Positions 34,826 to 44,209 of a DNA stretch of 64,000 bases are shown here, in pieces. Location of the stretch: assembly GCF_030012525.1 (NCBI RefSeq), contig NZ_CP124855.1, positions 1,674,001 to 1,738,000 on the forward strand, in the 5' to 3' direction. How positions within the stretch are numbered: position 1 is the stretch's first letter; every line of letters starts with the position of its first letter. The position numbers and the translations under genes were made by a program. This DNA comes from Chryseobacterium gotjawalense. Lineage in GTDB: Bacteria; Bacteroidota; Bacteroidia; Flavobacteriales; Weeksellaceae. The notes below the pieces were generated by a model that had not been told where the DNA came from, ran no database searches, and worked only from the letters and a program-made list of their open reading frames with translations.

Positions 34826-36004
34826 ATGAAAAAGACATCATTGATATTATTGGTTCTTTTCAGCATCATCACCTTCGGTCAGGGAATGAAATTTGAGGAA
34901 AACAAAACCTTTAAAGATTTATTGGCAATTGCTAAGAAAGAAAATAAATTACTCTTTTTAGACGCTTACACCACGTGGTGCGGACCCTGCAAACTGATGG
35001 CAAAAAATGTTTTTCCACAGGCTTCCGTGGGAGAATTCTACAATGCCAATTTCATCAATTCTAAAATTGATATGGAAAAAGGTGAAGGAATTGATATTGC
35101 GAAAAAGTATAATGTGCGAGCTTATCCAACTTATCTTTTCATTAATGGTGACGGCGAACTGATTCATCGTGTCTCTTCGTATTATCCACCGGAGGACTTC
35201 ATCAATGTTGGAAAAGATGCCATAGATCCTTCCAAACAAATGGGCGCGCTTAAAAAGAAATTTGAAGCTGGAGAAAAAGATCCGGAATTTCTGAAAAGTT
35301 TCATTAAAGTGTATGCTTATACAGATCCCACTTTAACATCAAAAGTAGCCAAAACCTACTTTGACGGTAAAAAAGCAGATCCTTTGACTCAGGAAGATTT
35401 ATCTTATCTTTTTTCACTGACAAAAGACAGCAACTCTCCCCTTTATCCTGAATTCATCTCGCGCAAAGACGAATTATTGAAACTGATGCCAGAAGAAAAT
35501 TACAACAGAACTGTTTACAATTTTAAACTGAACGCTATATTCAATACTTCTTTTGACCAAATCACAAAAGTTCTTGATGAGAAAAAATTTATCACAGAAG
35601 CTAAAAAAATAATGTCCGAAGAGAAAGCAAAATCCTTATTATTAAAAGCAAAAATGAAAATTGCTGCTTCGGCAAAAGACACCGCTGCTTATCAGAAATA
35701 TGCTTTGGAATATTATAAAGACGGAGCATCTTCAGAATTTACTTCGGATGAACTTAATTCTGTTTCCTGGAACTTTTTTGAAAATGTCACCAACAAAATA
35801 GCTTTAGAGAAAGCGATTCTTTGGGCAAAGCAGTCAGTGAAACTCAATGAGGGTTATGCAAATACCGATACAGTAGCCAATCTTTATTTCAAGACCGGAG
35901 ATAAAGTAAATGCCAAAACATGGGCAACGAAAGCCATTGAACTGGCCAAAAAAGAAGGCGAAGATTATGCAGAAACTCAGGCTATACTGGATCAGCTTAA
36001 ATAG
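34826..36004 (+). CDS. Exported thioredoxin-fold protein
   Basis: A 392-residue protein with a signal peptide (1-19, ending TFGQ), a thioredoxin-like domain (about 25-130) with the redox motif WCGPCK at 51-56 and the cis-proline region RAYPTYLF, and a helical C-terminal half (about 140-392) with TPR-like helix pairs. It would act as a periplasmic disulfide reductase or oxidase; the helical half may bind a partner. A strong terminator follows the stop codon. Confidence 0.88.
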   Translation: MKKTSLILLVLFSIITFGQGMKFEENKTFKDLLAIAKKENKLLFLDAYTTWCGPCKLMAKNVFPQASVGEFYNANFINSKIDMEKGEGIDIAKKYNVRAYPTYLFINGDGELIHRVSSYYPPEDFINVGKDAIDPSKQMGALKKKFEAGEKDPEFLKSFIKVYAYTDPTLTSKVAKTYFDGKKADPLTQEDLSYLFSLTKDSNSPLYPEFISRKDELLKLMPEENYNRTVYNFKLNAIFNTSFDQITKVLDEKKFITEAKKIMSEEKAKSLLLKAKMKIAASAKDTAAYQKYALEYYKDGASSEFTSDELNSVSWNFFENVTNKIALEKAILWAKQSVKLNEGYANTDTVANLYFKTGDKVNAKTWATKAIELAKKEGEDYAETQAILDQLK

Positions 36005-36031
36005 ACCATTTCATTATATTTATATACCGAA

Positions 36032-36057
36032 GAGGATGCCCAAAAGCATCCTTTTTC
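36032..36057 (+). terminator. Terminator after the thioredoxin-like gene
   Basis: AGGATGC (36033-36039) and GCATCCT (36046-36052) form a 7-bp stem followed by TTTTTC. It also lies just beyond the stop of the convergent GH25 gene. Confidence 0.75.
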
Positions 36058-36059
36058 TG

Positions 36060-36923
36060 TTAATCTAAAGTCAATCTTTTCAGCGACCACAGATTCCCGT
36101 TGAAAACATTCAGATCCACTTTGGTATTGATTCCATAGACGATTCCATTTTCGGTGAACTGCCAGATTTTCCAATCTGCGTCGGGCGACGGTTGTGGCAC
36201 GTCATTATAATTGGCCAGCCACATCGGATAATCATCGAACTCCCCTTTCAGAAAATCTTTGTGGTAATGGTAATAGGTGTAAATAATCGGTTTCACGCCA
36301 TACGCTTCTTCGACAATCCGGCACCAGATCTTCAGATCTTCAATTAATTTTTTGGTCGATTTTCTTCTTGGAATTTTTTCAATATCTAAAATCGGCGGCA
36401 GATCTCCAGATTCCAATTTCACATTTTCAAGAAAATTATTGGCCTGCATCACAGGATCTTCATCGGCTCTGTAAAAATGATATGCACCGCGGATAAGATC
36501 ATGCTTTTTAGAAAGCGTCCAGAATTCATCGAAATGTTTATCTGCCGATTTATTGCCCATCGTCGCACGCAGCACCACGAATTTTATTGGAATAGCCCGG
36601 TTTCCGATACTTAAACTGTCCCAGGTAATATCTTCTTTTCTTTGGTAATGGGAAACATCCATTCCGAAAGTTTTATCGGCATAATCTCCGATAATCCTGT
36701 TGATTCTGTTTTCTTCCCTTTCCGAATTCGACAGTTTTTTATGTTCGAATTTATTGAAATACATCGCATAGTAAAAGGAGATTTTCTGCTTTAAATAAAA
36801 GCCGGTTCCCAATAACGTCAAAGCTAAAAACAGCAACAGAATTTCACGGCGCAGAAGAAAATGTCTCCTGCGTTTTTTATGAATTTTCCGGGTGGTTCTT
36901 CTTTTAACAGTTCTCTTGGCCAT
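36060..36923 (-). CDS. GH25-family lysozyme-like hydrolase
   Basis: A 287-residue protein with a very basic N-terminus (MAKRTVKRRTTRKIHKKRRR), one membrane helix (about 26-46), and a GH25 (N-acetylmuramidase) domain (about 85-285). Expected catalytic-site acids are visible: D89 (FGMDVSHYQ), D180 and E182 (PPILDIEK). The YHFYRADEDP and IIYTYYHY segments also match the family barrel. It is probably membrane-anchored with the enzyme in the periplasm, acting on peptidoglycan. The convergent upstream gene has its own terminator in the 55 bp gap. Confidence 0.9.
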   Translation of the reverse strand: MAKRTVKRRTTRKIHKKRRRHFLLRREILLLFLALTLLGTGFYLKQKISFYYAMYFNKFEHKKLSNSEREENRINRIIGDYADKTFGMDVSHYQRKEDITWDSLSIGNRAIPIKFVVLRATMGNKSADKHFDEFWTLSKKHDLIRGAYHFYRADEDPVMQANNFLENVKLESGDLPPILDIEKIPRRKSTKKLIEDLKIWCRIVEEAYGVKPIIYTYYHYHKDFLKGEFDDYPMWLANYNDVPQPSPDADWKIWQFTENGIVYGINTKVDLNVFNGNLWSLKRLTLD

Positions 36924-37108
36924 GGGTTTGCAAAAATAGATTTTTTAGGGTAAAAAAAACGATGAAAAAATGCAGGTGGAAAAGTTTCGACTCAAATCCT
37001 CCTTAAGAACTTTTACAACCTTAGCTTTTAAAACATTAATTGAATTAAAAATAAAATGAACAGAAAGGATTATTTAGAAAAATAGTAACTTCTCATCAAA
37101 TTAAATTT

Positions 37109-37918
37109 ATGAAAAAAATTCTGCAGATTTCCACCTTGTTTTTTATCCCATTTCTATACGGACAACAAGTTTCGGATTATCAATATATTTATGTTCCGGA
37201 AAAATTCAGTGATACCGAAGTCAACAAATTCGGTTTGAATGATTTGCTGAAACTCAAATTAAAACAGAAAAAATTCACAGTAATTACCGAATCCAAAGAA
37301 AAATGGCCTGCAGAATTATTACAAAACCCTTGTCACATTCTAACAGCAGAACTATTGAACAGCAGTAATATGTTCAAAAACAGACTTAAGATTGAATTTA
37401 AAGACTGTCAAACTACAACAATCAGTTCTTTGGAAGGAAAATCTTCTATCAAGGAATTTGAACCCGGAATGCGAGACGCGTTAGAAGATGCCGCGAAAAA
37501 AGTGCCGGTTTCAATGCCTGTTGAGAAATCGATGGTGACTGAAAAAGTAGAACCTGCAAAAATAAATCAGAAATCAGAAATTGTCAAGAAAGATTTGCCG
37601 CTCGTTTCAGAAAGTAAAAACATTAAAGTGGTACCGGCTCCAAAAGAAGGCGCGACCGCGGGACAAAAAGCAGAAGTTTACAGTAACGGAACTTTATCGG
37701 TGAACAGAATTTTGCTAGCCAATGGAGAATTTATTTTAGTTCATCCAAATAATTCGGTTCCGTATGCCACCTTCAAACCTTCCACTAAAAAAGACGTTTA
37801 TCGGGTTCAACTCGCTGATGGAACGGCAACTTTGGGTTATTTTGAAAACGGCGAAATCATCGTAGAATTAGATAATTCAGACGGAAGTTTCAGAAAAGAG
37901 GTCTTTTCAAAAAAGTAA
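37109..37918 (+). CDS. Exported hypothetical protein
   Basis: A 269-residue protein with a signal peptide (1-18, ending LYGQ). The first domain (about 20-130) has a two-cysteine pattern (C75, C99) possibly forming a disulfide. A polar Lys/Pro/Glu-rich linker (about 135-185) leads to a C-terminal beta-rich region (about 188-269, YSNGTLSVNRILLANGEFIL). No family is recognised. It ends 3 bp from the convergent uvrC stop codon, so no separate terminator fits between them. Confidence 0.7.
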   Translation: MKKILQISTLFFIPFLYGQQVSDYQYIYVPEKFSDTEVNKFGLNDLLKLKLKQKKFTVITESKEKWPAELLQNPCHILTAELLNSSNMFKNRLKIEFKDCQTTTISSLEGKSSIKEFEPGMRDALEDAAKKVPVSMPVEKSMVTEKVEPAKINQKSEIVKKDLPLVSESKNIKVVPAPKEGATAGQKAEVYSNGTLSVNRILLANGEFILVHPNNSVPYATFKPSTKKDVYRVQLADGTATLGYFENGEIIVELDNSDGSFRKEVFSKK

Positions 37919-37921
37919 TCT

Positions 37922-39715
37922 TTAATTCGGATTAAAATACTCCCAAACCACTTTCCCTTTCGATTTTCCCAGAATTTCTTCCAGAGTCTCTAAATTCGAT
38001 TCTTTAATTCTCTTGACTGATTTCAGTTTCTGAAGCAACATTTCAATCGTCTTTTCACCCACTCCGGGAATTTCATCGAGTTCGGATTTGATGGTTGAAT
38101 TTTTGCGTCTGGTTCGGTGATGTTTCACGCCAAAACGATGCGATTCGTCCCGAACTCTTTGCAGTATTTTTAAAGTTTCAGATTTTTTATCGAGATATAA
38201 CGGAATAGAATCTTCGGGGAAATAGATTTCTTCCAAGCGTTTTGCAATTCCGATGATGGTGATTTTTCCGTACAGACCGAGCAGCTTCAAACTTTTTACA
38301 GCAGACGAAAGCTGGCCTTTTCCACCATCAATTAAAATAAGCTGCGGCAAAGGTTCTGCTTCTTCTAAAAGCCTTTTGTACCGCCGGTAAATCACTTCTT
38401 CCATCGTCTTATAATCGTCCGGACCTACCACCGTTTTAGGATGGAAAATACGATAATCGGCTTTGCTGGGTTTTCCATCTTTAAAAACGACGCAAGCGGA
38501 AACGGGATTTGTTCCCTGAATATTCGAGTTGTCAAAACCTTCAATATGTCGCGGTTCCACAGGCATCCGAAGCAGTTTCTGCATCTCTGCCATGATTCGG
38601 TTGGTATGTCTTTCGGGATCTACGATTTGAACCTGTTTCAGTTTTTCAACACGGTATTCTTTGGCATTTTTTTCAGACAGTTCCACGATTCTTTTCTTAT
38701 CCCCGACTTTAGGAACAATCAGTTTCACGTTAGGAATTTCTAATGTTAAATGAAAAGGAATCAGAATTTCTTTAGAATCAGAATTAAATTTCTGGCGAAT
38801 CTCAATCATCGCTTCTTCCAGCATATCTTCGTCAGATTCCTCCAGAATTTTCTTTATTTCTGTGGTGAAACTCTGGATAATATTTCCGTTCTGAATTTTA
38901 AAATAATTAATGTAGGCCGCAGTTTCATCGCTCGTCATCCCAAAAACATCTACATCATCAATGTTTGGATTGACCACCGTGTGCTTGTGCTGAAAATCTT
39001 CCAGCAAATCGATTTTCTCCTTTATTGTCTGAGCATTTTCAAATTCCAAATTTTTAGCAAAAGCTATCATCTGATTGGTCAGATATTCTTTCGCCGTCCG
39101 GAAATCACCTTTAATAATTCCGCGTATCGCATCAATTTTTCTATCATAACTTTCTTTCAATTCCAGCATTTCGCAGGGACCTTCGCAGTTTTTGATATGA
39201 TATTCCAGGCAAACCCTATATTTTCCTTCCGCAATTTTTTTGGGTGAAAGGTTCAGATTACAGGTCCGGATTTTATAGAGGTGTTTGATGGTATCGAGCA
39301 AAACCTTGGCTGGGCGGACTTTCGCATAAGGTCCGAAATATTCTGAACCATCTTTAATTTTCGTCCGCGTTAAAAAAACACGCGGAAAATCTTCATTTTT
39401 AATGCAGATCCAGGGATAGGTTTTGTCATCTTTGAGCATGACATTGTAAAACGGCTGATGTTCTTTAATTAAATTATTTTCCAACAAAAGCGCGTCGTAT
39501 TCGCTATTCACGACGGTAGTTTCCAGCCGGAATATTTTGGCGACCATAATTTTCGTACGGTAACCCGGCTGATTTTTATTAAAGTAAGAAAGTACTCTTT
39601 TCTTTAAATTCTTCGCTTTTCCAACGTAGAGTAAATTACCTTTTTTATCATAATACCGATAAACTCCGGGATCGGATGGCAAAGTTTTCAGTTGAAGTTC
39701 AAGATCAGCATTCAT
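37922..39715 (-). CDS. uvrC: Excinuclease ABC subunit C
   Basis: A 597-residue UvrC, the dual-incision nuclease of nucleotide excision repair. The N-terminal GIY-YIG nuclease (about 12-95: DPGVYRYYDKKGNLLYVGKA), UVR/UvrB-binding region (about 200-235), the C-terminal RNase H-like nuclease (about 375-530: EGFDNSNIQGTNPVSACVVF, LILIDGGKGQL) and the helix-hairpin-helix pair (about 540-595: LDEIPGVGEKTIEML) are all present. Length is normal. A TATTTTTG match begins 5 bp upstream of the start codon, which would yield a nearly leaderless mRNA. Confidence 0.96.
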   Translation of the reverse strand: MNADLELQLKTLPSDPGVYRYYDKKGNLLYVGKAKNLKKRVLSYFNKNQPGYRTKIMVAKIFRLETTVVNSEYDALLLENNLIKEHQPFYNVMLKDDKTYPWICIKNEDFPRVFLTRTKIKDGSEYFGPYAKVRPAKVLLDTIKHLYKIRTCNLNLSPKKIAEGKYRVCLEYHIKNCEGPCEMLELKESYDRKIDAIRGIIKGDFRTAKEYLTNQMIAFAKNLEFENAQTIKEKIDLLEDFQHKHTVVNPNIDDVDVFGMTSDETAAYINYFKIQNGNIIQSFTTEIKKILEESDEDMLEEAMIEIRQKFNSDSKEILIPFHLTLEIPNVKLIVPKVGDKKRIVELSEKNAKEYRVEKLKQVQIVDPERHTNRIMAEMQKLLRMPVEPRHIEGFDNSNIQGTNPVSACVVFKDGKPSKADYRIFHPKTVVGPDDYKTMEEVIYRRYKRLLEEAEPLPQLILIDGGKGQLSSAVKSLKLLGLYGKITIIGIAKRLEEIYFPEDSIPLYLDKKSETLKILQRVRDESHRFGVKHHRTRRKNSTIKSELDEIPGVGEKTIEMLLQKLKSVKRIKESNLETLEEILGKSKGKVVWEYFNPN

Positions 39716-39761
39716 GATACAAAAATAGGGATTTGCTTCGTAAAAAAGAACCGCTAAAAAT

Positions 39762-39794
39762 AAAACCAGCCTGCCGAAATGGACAGACTGGTTT
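39762..39794 (-). terminator. Terminator after the monooxygenase-like gene
   Basis: AAACCAGCCTGCC on the left faces GGACAGACTGGTTT on the right, pairing with two mismatches. On the minus strand it is followed by a T-rich stretch; it lies 20 bp after the stop codon. Confidence 0.6.
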
Positions 39795-39813
39795 AAAATT
39801 AAATTTTAAAAGA

Positions 39814-41628
39814 TCACGGCTTTACATTTTCAGGAATCTCGAGAGCGATTATTTCATTTTTATAATCAGCCAGCTGAAGTTCCACCGTTTTTATATTCTT
39901 TTTGAAAAAAGGAGTTTCTGCAAATAATTTTTCGTAATAATTCACGCCTTCGATCAAATTGGTTTTAAAGGTTTTCCATTTTTTAACCTGAGCATTGGTG
40001 AAACTGTCGGAGAATTCCTCGATTTCATTTTTCAGATAATCTACATACATTTTCAGTTCATTGACGAAAATATTCGGACGGTTCTGCTCCGGCATTACGT
40101 TTTCGTTTCCGTAAATATGTTTCACCATATCAGAAAGCGAAACTTCTTTGTCGAAATAAGCAAGATTAGGTCCGGGACAAACCACGACTCCCTGCTTTTC
40201 TCCTTTAATCTGGATTTCGCTTTCGAGATAAGACGAATTCACCAAACCAACACATAGGCAGGATTTCTCTGTGATTTTTGATTTTCTTTTGTCGTATTCT
40301 TTTAAAGATATTTCCTCTTTAACCTCCTCTAAATCATTCAGTTTTACGGTTTGATATTTTCGGGAAGCGGTACAAATTCCTTCGGGTCCAAATTCTTTGC
40401 TTAAAGCCAAATACTTTTTCGGGCAAGAACTTCCGGCTTTTTCTTTATTAATTTTTTCCTGTTTGAAAAACTCATTCGTACTTCCTTTAATCGTATTAAA
40501 AGGAATCCCGAGCGGAGAAATATTGCTTAAATAAAAATCTTCTTCTTTAGATTTTGCTAACAGTTCCCGCGTTTCTCTGTCCACAGAAGTCGCTTCGGGA
40601 ACAAGTAAAAAAGGCGATCCCCAACCGATGCTGTCAACTTGGTAATTCTCCAGCAAAAACTCGTGTTCTTCGGCGGTCCCCACTCCACCCTGAACGGTGA
40701 TTTTCATTTCTAATGGTTCACTCGGACAAGGAATTTCCTTTTGAGTCAAAGCATTTACCATCAATTCATGAGCAGACGAAATCAGATCGTTTTTCTTTTG
40801 TTTGAACTCTTCCATAATCGGTCCCAGCAATAAACCATCTGTTGCAAAGGCGTGACCTCCACAATTCAAGCCCGATTCTACCCGATATTCCGAAACCCAA
40901 AGCCCTTTTTTTGCCAGGAAATTCCCCTGAATCATCGCAGACCGGAAATCACTTACTTTCAAAATAATTTTCTTTTTGAGTTCTCCTTTTACATTTGGAA
41001 AAAAATCGGGGAAAGATTCAAAATAACTGTATAATCTCGGATTCATTCCTGCAGAAAGTACAATGGAAGACGAAAGTTTACTGTTGGCAAAACCTCTCAA
41101 AGAAACGTGCGCATCATTATAAATGACTGGCAACTGCTCCCCTTTTACGAAATTATCCTTGTCTACTTTGGTCATGATATTCACATCAATACTTCCGGGA
41201 GAAAGGTGACTTTCTAAAAATTTCCGAACATTTTCGGTGAAATTTTCCTTTTGATCAGCGAGGTTCTCCAGTCCCTTTTTAAGTTCAGATTTGTTGGGAA
41301 GAATATCGATGTACTGACTAAGTGCTTCCTTGCTTTTACTTAATTCCTGCTTGAAATTTTCGAATTTCATATTCACCACATCGTGAACCATATCCAGGTA
41401 AGCGGTGATTCTTTTGGCACGGTAATCTTCAATCTTATTGGAAATTCCGGTATAGCTGAAATTATTTCTTTTGTGATAAAGACAGTTCATTTTCTCGATA
41501 ATCTCGTCATCGATAATTGAAATTACAGACGAAATTCCGTATTGTGCAACTCGAATCGGACTGTCGATTGTATATGCCAATCCCATTACCGGAATGTGAA
41601 AATTGTGCGCGGGTTTTTTCTTATTCAT
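39814..41628 (-). CDS. Nitronate-monooxygenase-like TIM-barrel protein
   Basis: A 604-residue protein of unknown function. The first 400 residues resemble FMN-dependent nitronate monooxygenase-like barrels: PVMGLAYTIDSPIRVAQYG at the start, GLNCGGHAF in the middle (the family usually has a GGH loop at the flavin), then ITVQGGVGTAEEHEFLL and DSIGWGSPFLLVPEATS, matching phosphate-binding and late-barrel segments. Unlike ordinary members (about 320-360 residues) it has a helical insert (about 55-150) and a Cys-containing C-terminal half (SSCPKK, GICTA, KSCLCVG). It diverges from the ammonia-lyase gene, and a functional link is likely. Cofactor and substrate are inferred only from fold resemblance. 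Confidence 0.6.
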   Translation of the reverse strand: MNKKKPAHNFHIPVMGLAYTIDSPIRVAQYGISSVISIIDDEIIEKMNCLYHKRNNFSYTGISNKIEDYRAKRITAYLDMVHDVVNMKFENFKQELSKSKEALSQYIDILPNKSELKKGLENLADQKENFTENVRKFLESHLSPGSIDVNIMTKVDKDNFVKGEQLPVIYNDAHVSLRGFANSKLSSSIVLSAGMNPRLYSYFESFPDFFPNVKGELKKKIILKVSDFRSAMIQGNFLAKKGLWVSEYRVESGLNCGGHAFATDGLLLGPIMEEFKQKKNDLISSAHELMVNALTQKEIPCPSEPLEMKITVQGGVGTAEEHEFLLENYQVDSIGWGSPFLLVPEATSVDRETRELLAKSKEEDFYLSNISPLGIPFNTIKGSTNEFFKQEKINKEKAGSSCPKKYLALSKEFGPEGICTASRKYQTVKLNDLEEVKEEISLKEYDKRKSKITEKSCLCVGLVNSSYLESEIQIKGEKQGVVVCPGPNLAYFDKEVSLSDMVKHIYGNENVMPEQNRPNIFVNELKMYVDYLKNEIEEFSDSFTNAQVKKWKTFKTNLIEGVNYYEKLFAETPFFKKNIKTVELQLADYKNEIIALEIPENVKP

Positions 41629-41819
41629 ATTTTTTATTGGTCCTTTTATTAATTAGATAATTTTAAACACCCATCAAAATTAGAATTAAATTTTTAATTA
41701 TGTATCGGATAGCAACTTTAATAATACGCTGATTGTATGACTTTTGTCAGCAAATAAAAAAGCTCCGAACTATTCCTGCAGATTGTTAAAAAATTGTATT
41801 TTTAGACAAAATCTAATTA

Positions 41820-43310
41820 ATGAAAATTTACGGCGTAGATACTTTTACAATTACCGATGTAATGGCGATTTTAGACAACCCTAAAAAAGCAAAACTCAAC
41901 AAAGAAGCCAAACAGAAAATTCTGAAATCTCAGCAAAACGTGCAGAAAATCGTAGCTTCTGACCGAACGGTTTATGGAATCAATACAGGTTTTGGTCCGC
42001 TTTGCGATGTGAAAATTTCGGAAGAAGAAACAGCTCAACTTCAGTATAATTTAATTATTTCGCATGCAGTAGGCGTTGGAAAACCAATTGCCAAGGATTA
42101 TTCGAAAGTGATGATGATTGCAAAAATTCATGCGTTGTCAAAAGGATTTTCAGGCGTTTCTCTGGAAGTGATTGAGCGATTGATTCTGATGCTTGAAAAT
42201 GATATTATTCCGGTGGTGCCTGAGCAAGGTTCTGTAGGCGCTTCCGGAGATTTGGCTCCGCTGGCGCATTTGGTTTTACCGCTTTTAGGTTTGGGAAAAG
42301 TTTGGCAAAAAGATGAAATTCAAGAGACTGGAAAAGTTCTGAAAAAGCATGGTTTAAAACCGTTGCAACTCGGTCCGAAAGAAGGATTGGGTCTAATTAA
42401 CGGTACCCAGTTTATTTTAGCACATGCTATTTTAGGTTTGCATCGATTTGAATATTTACTCGACCTGGCAGATTTAACGGCGGCTGTAAGTTTGGAAGCT
42501 TATCGCGGTTCGGCAAGTCCGTTTAAAAAGGAACTTCATGATATCCGTCCGTTTGACGGCAGCCGGAAAGTGGCATCAAGGATGCGGAAATTTTTAAAAG
42601 ATTCTGACAATTTAAAAAGTCATGAATTTTGTGACCGTGTTCAGGATCCTTATTCTATGCGTTGTGTTCCTCAGGTTCATGGGGCGAGCAGAAATTCTTT
42701 TGAACATTTAAAAAATTTAGCAGAAACCGAATTGAATTCGGTGACGGATAATCCGATTGTATTAAGTGCGGAAGAGTCGATTTCAGGTGGTAATTTTCAC
42801 GGACAGTTATTGGCTTTACCATTGGATTACGCCACTTTAGCTGTAGCGGAACTGGGAAATATTTCTGACCGAAGAAGTTATCTTTTACTGGAAGGAAAAT
42901 ATGGTTTACCAAGATTATTAACGGAAAGTTCAGGATTAAATTCCGGCTTTATGATTCCACAATACACTTCTGCTGCGTTGGTTACGGAGAATAAAACCTT
43001 GTGTTTTCCGGCTTCGGCAGATTCTATTCCAACGAGTTTGGGACAGGAAGACCACGTTTCTATGGGAAGTATTTCCGGTAGAAAATTCAATCAGGTTTTG
43101 GGGAATTTAGAAAATATTCTTGCTGTAGAATTAATGTTTGGAGCGCAGGGATTAGAATTCCGGCGACCGGCAAAATGCGGAAAGTTTGTAGAAAACGCCT
43201 ATTCATTAATCCGGACGAAAGTAGCCAAATTAGAAGAAGACCGACTGATCGGCGAAGATATGTTGGCAATCGCAGAGTTAATCAGAGAAAGAAAGTTTGA
43301 GGTGAATTAA
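41820..43310 (+). CDS. hutH: Aromatic amino-acid lyase, probably histidine ammonia-lyase
   Basis: A 496-residue MIO-dependent lyase that removes ammonia from histidine or an aromatic amino acid. The MIO-forming Ala-Ser-Gly is at 141-143 (GSVGASGDLAPLAH). YGINTGFGP (52-60), the TDNP region and YTSAALV all belong to the HAL/PAL/TAL family. The selectivity pair is Ser81-His82 (LIISHAVGVG), as in histidine lyases; tyrosine lyases usually carry His-Leu here. No other hut gene is adjacent, so a role in histidine catabolism is not assured. A 191 bp intergenic region is shared with the divergent monooxygenase-like gene. Confidence 0.85.
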   Translation: MKIYGVDTFTITDVMAILDNPKKAKLNKEAKQKILKSQQNVQKIVASDRTVYGINTGFGPLCDVKISEEETAQLQYNLIISHAVGVGKPIAKDYSKVMMIAKIHALSKGFSGVSLEVIERLILMLENDIIPVVPEQGSVGASGDLAPLAHLVLPLLGLGKVWQKDEIQETGKVLKKHGLKPLQLGPKEGLGLINGTQFILAHAILGLHRFEYLLDLADLTAAVSLEAYRGSASPFKKELHDIRPFDGSRKVASRMRKFLKDSDNLKSHEFCDRVQDPYSMRCVPQVHGASRNSFEHLKNLAETELNSVTDNPIVLSAEESISGGNFHGQLLALPLDYATLAVAELGNISDRRSYLLLEGKYGLPRLLTESSGLNSGFMIPQYTSAALVTENKTLCFPASADSIPTSLGQEDHVSMGSISGRKFNQVLGNLENILAVELMFGAQGLEFRRPAKCGKFVENAYSLIRTKVAKLEEDRLIGEDMLAIAELIRERKFEVN

Positions 43311-43385
43311 GTCTGACTTCAAATAAAATGAAGTTGTTTAAAAAAAGCAATTTACCACATCATTTTAAGACAAAAATTTCAAAAT

Positions 43386-43421
43386 AAAAAATTCCATCAA
43401 AATTAATTGATGGAATTTTTA
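43386..43421. terminator. Bidirectional terminator between lyase and porin genes
   Basis: AAAAATTCCATCAA and TTGATGGAATTTTT form a 14-bp perfect stem with a 6-nt loop, with A- and T-runs on both sides. It serves the convergent lyase and outer-membrane protein genes. Confidence 0.85.
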
Positions 43422-43425
43422 TTTA

Positions 43426-44094
43426 TTATTGAAAAATATAACTTAAGCCCAGGCTAAGCACCTGTTCCGATTTCTTTTTTGCAATATTGGGATCAGATCC
43501 CGGTTCATTCATTAAACCTTTGTAGGTATTGCTCAATCCAAGATCATATCTTGCAGCGATTTCAAGTTGCCGCTTCAATGAATAACCCACGCCGAAACCC
43601 AAAGCAAAATTAAAACTGTTTGCCTTTCCGTTTACGCCTGGGTAAGCAGACAGTTCGTCAACAGCATAATATGGCTTACTTGGATCGGTGACTTTCTGAT
43701 TCACCAAAAAATTAAATTTCGGTCCGGCCATTGCAAAAAACTCGGACTCGGCTTCAGAAAAATACGCTTTAAAATAAATAGGAACACTGATATAGTTGTT
43801 GGCATAAACTGCATCGTACCCAATTTTTCCTTTCGCATCTTTATCCTTTCCGGTTTCACCGGCTCCCAGATATTCAACCTGAGGCTGAATGTAAAACTGG
43901 TTATTACTGTCTACAGGGATCATTGCCAAAACCCCACCATAACCAGAAAATCTGGGACCTGATGGATTATGGGCATTACTTATCCTCGAATAAGTTCCTC
44001 CTGCGGTAATTCCGAATCGCGTGCTGCTGAAATCAATTTGAGCTGATAAAACGGCAGCTGCACATAGTGCTGAACTGAGTAATAATTTTTTCAT
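43426..44094 (-). CDS. Outer-membrane beta-barrel (porin-family) protein
   Basis: A 222-residue protein with a signal peptide (1-19, MKKLLLSSALCAAAVLSAQ) and an OmpA/OMP_b-brl type barrel with alternating beta-strands (FGITAGGTYSRISN, FYIQPQVEYLG, YISVPIYFKAYF, FALGFGVGYSLKRQ) ending in LSLGLSYIFQ, with a terminal Phe-Gln. The ATG at 44092-44094 is chosen: a longer frame to 44154 would run through a promoter element at 44134-44141. Role unknown. Confidence 0.85.
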   Translation of the reverse strand: MKKLLLSSALCAAAVLSAQIDFSSTRFGITAGGTYSRISNAHNPSGPRFSGYGGVLAMIPVDSNNQFYIQPQVEYLGAGETGKDKDAKGKIGYDAVYANNYISVPIYFKAYFSEAESEFFAMAGPKFNFLVNQKVTDPSKPYYAVDELSAYPGVNGKANSFNFALGFGVGYSLKRQLEIAARYDLGLSNTYKGLMNEPGSDPNIAKKKSEQVLSLGLSYIFQ

Positions 44095-44133
44095 ATTGTG
44101 TTTTTTAAAATCTGTTTTGTACTTGCGTTCATA

Positions 44134-44141
44134 CAAAGATA
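44134..44141 (-). promoter_or_regulatory. Candidate -7 element of the barrel-protein gene
   Basis: TATCTTTG on the minus strand fits TANNTTTG, with a TTG about 17 bp upstream (44159-44161). It is 39 bp from the chosen start codon. Confidence 0.5.
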
Positions 44142-44162
44142 TAAAAAAATGCAACCAACAAA

Positions 44163-44193
44163 AAAGCGTCTTGCAAAAATTACAAGACGCTTT
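44163..44193 (-). terminator. Terminator after sucD
   Basis: AAAGCGTCTTG (44163-44173) pairs perfectly with CAAGACGCTTT (44183-44193). A-runs on the left give a minus-strand T-tract, 16 bp after the sucD stop codon. Confidence 0.85.
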
Positions 44194-44209
44194 ATATTAT
44201 TAAGGAAAA

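Noticed and set aside
38750-39247. 165-residue plus-strand frame opposite uvrC
   Set aside because: It lies wholly antisense to a clearly recognised uvrC and shows aromatic-rich composition typical of frame shadows.
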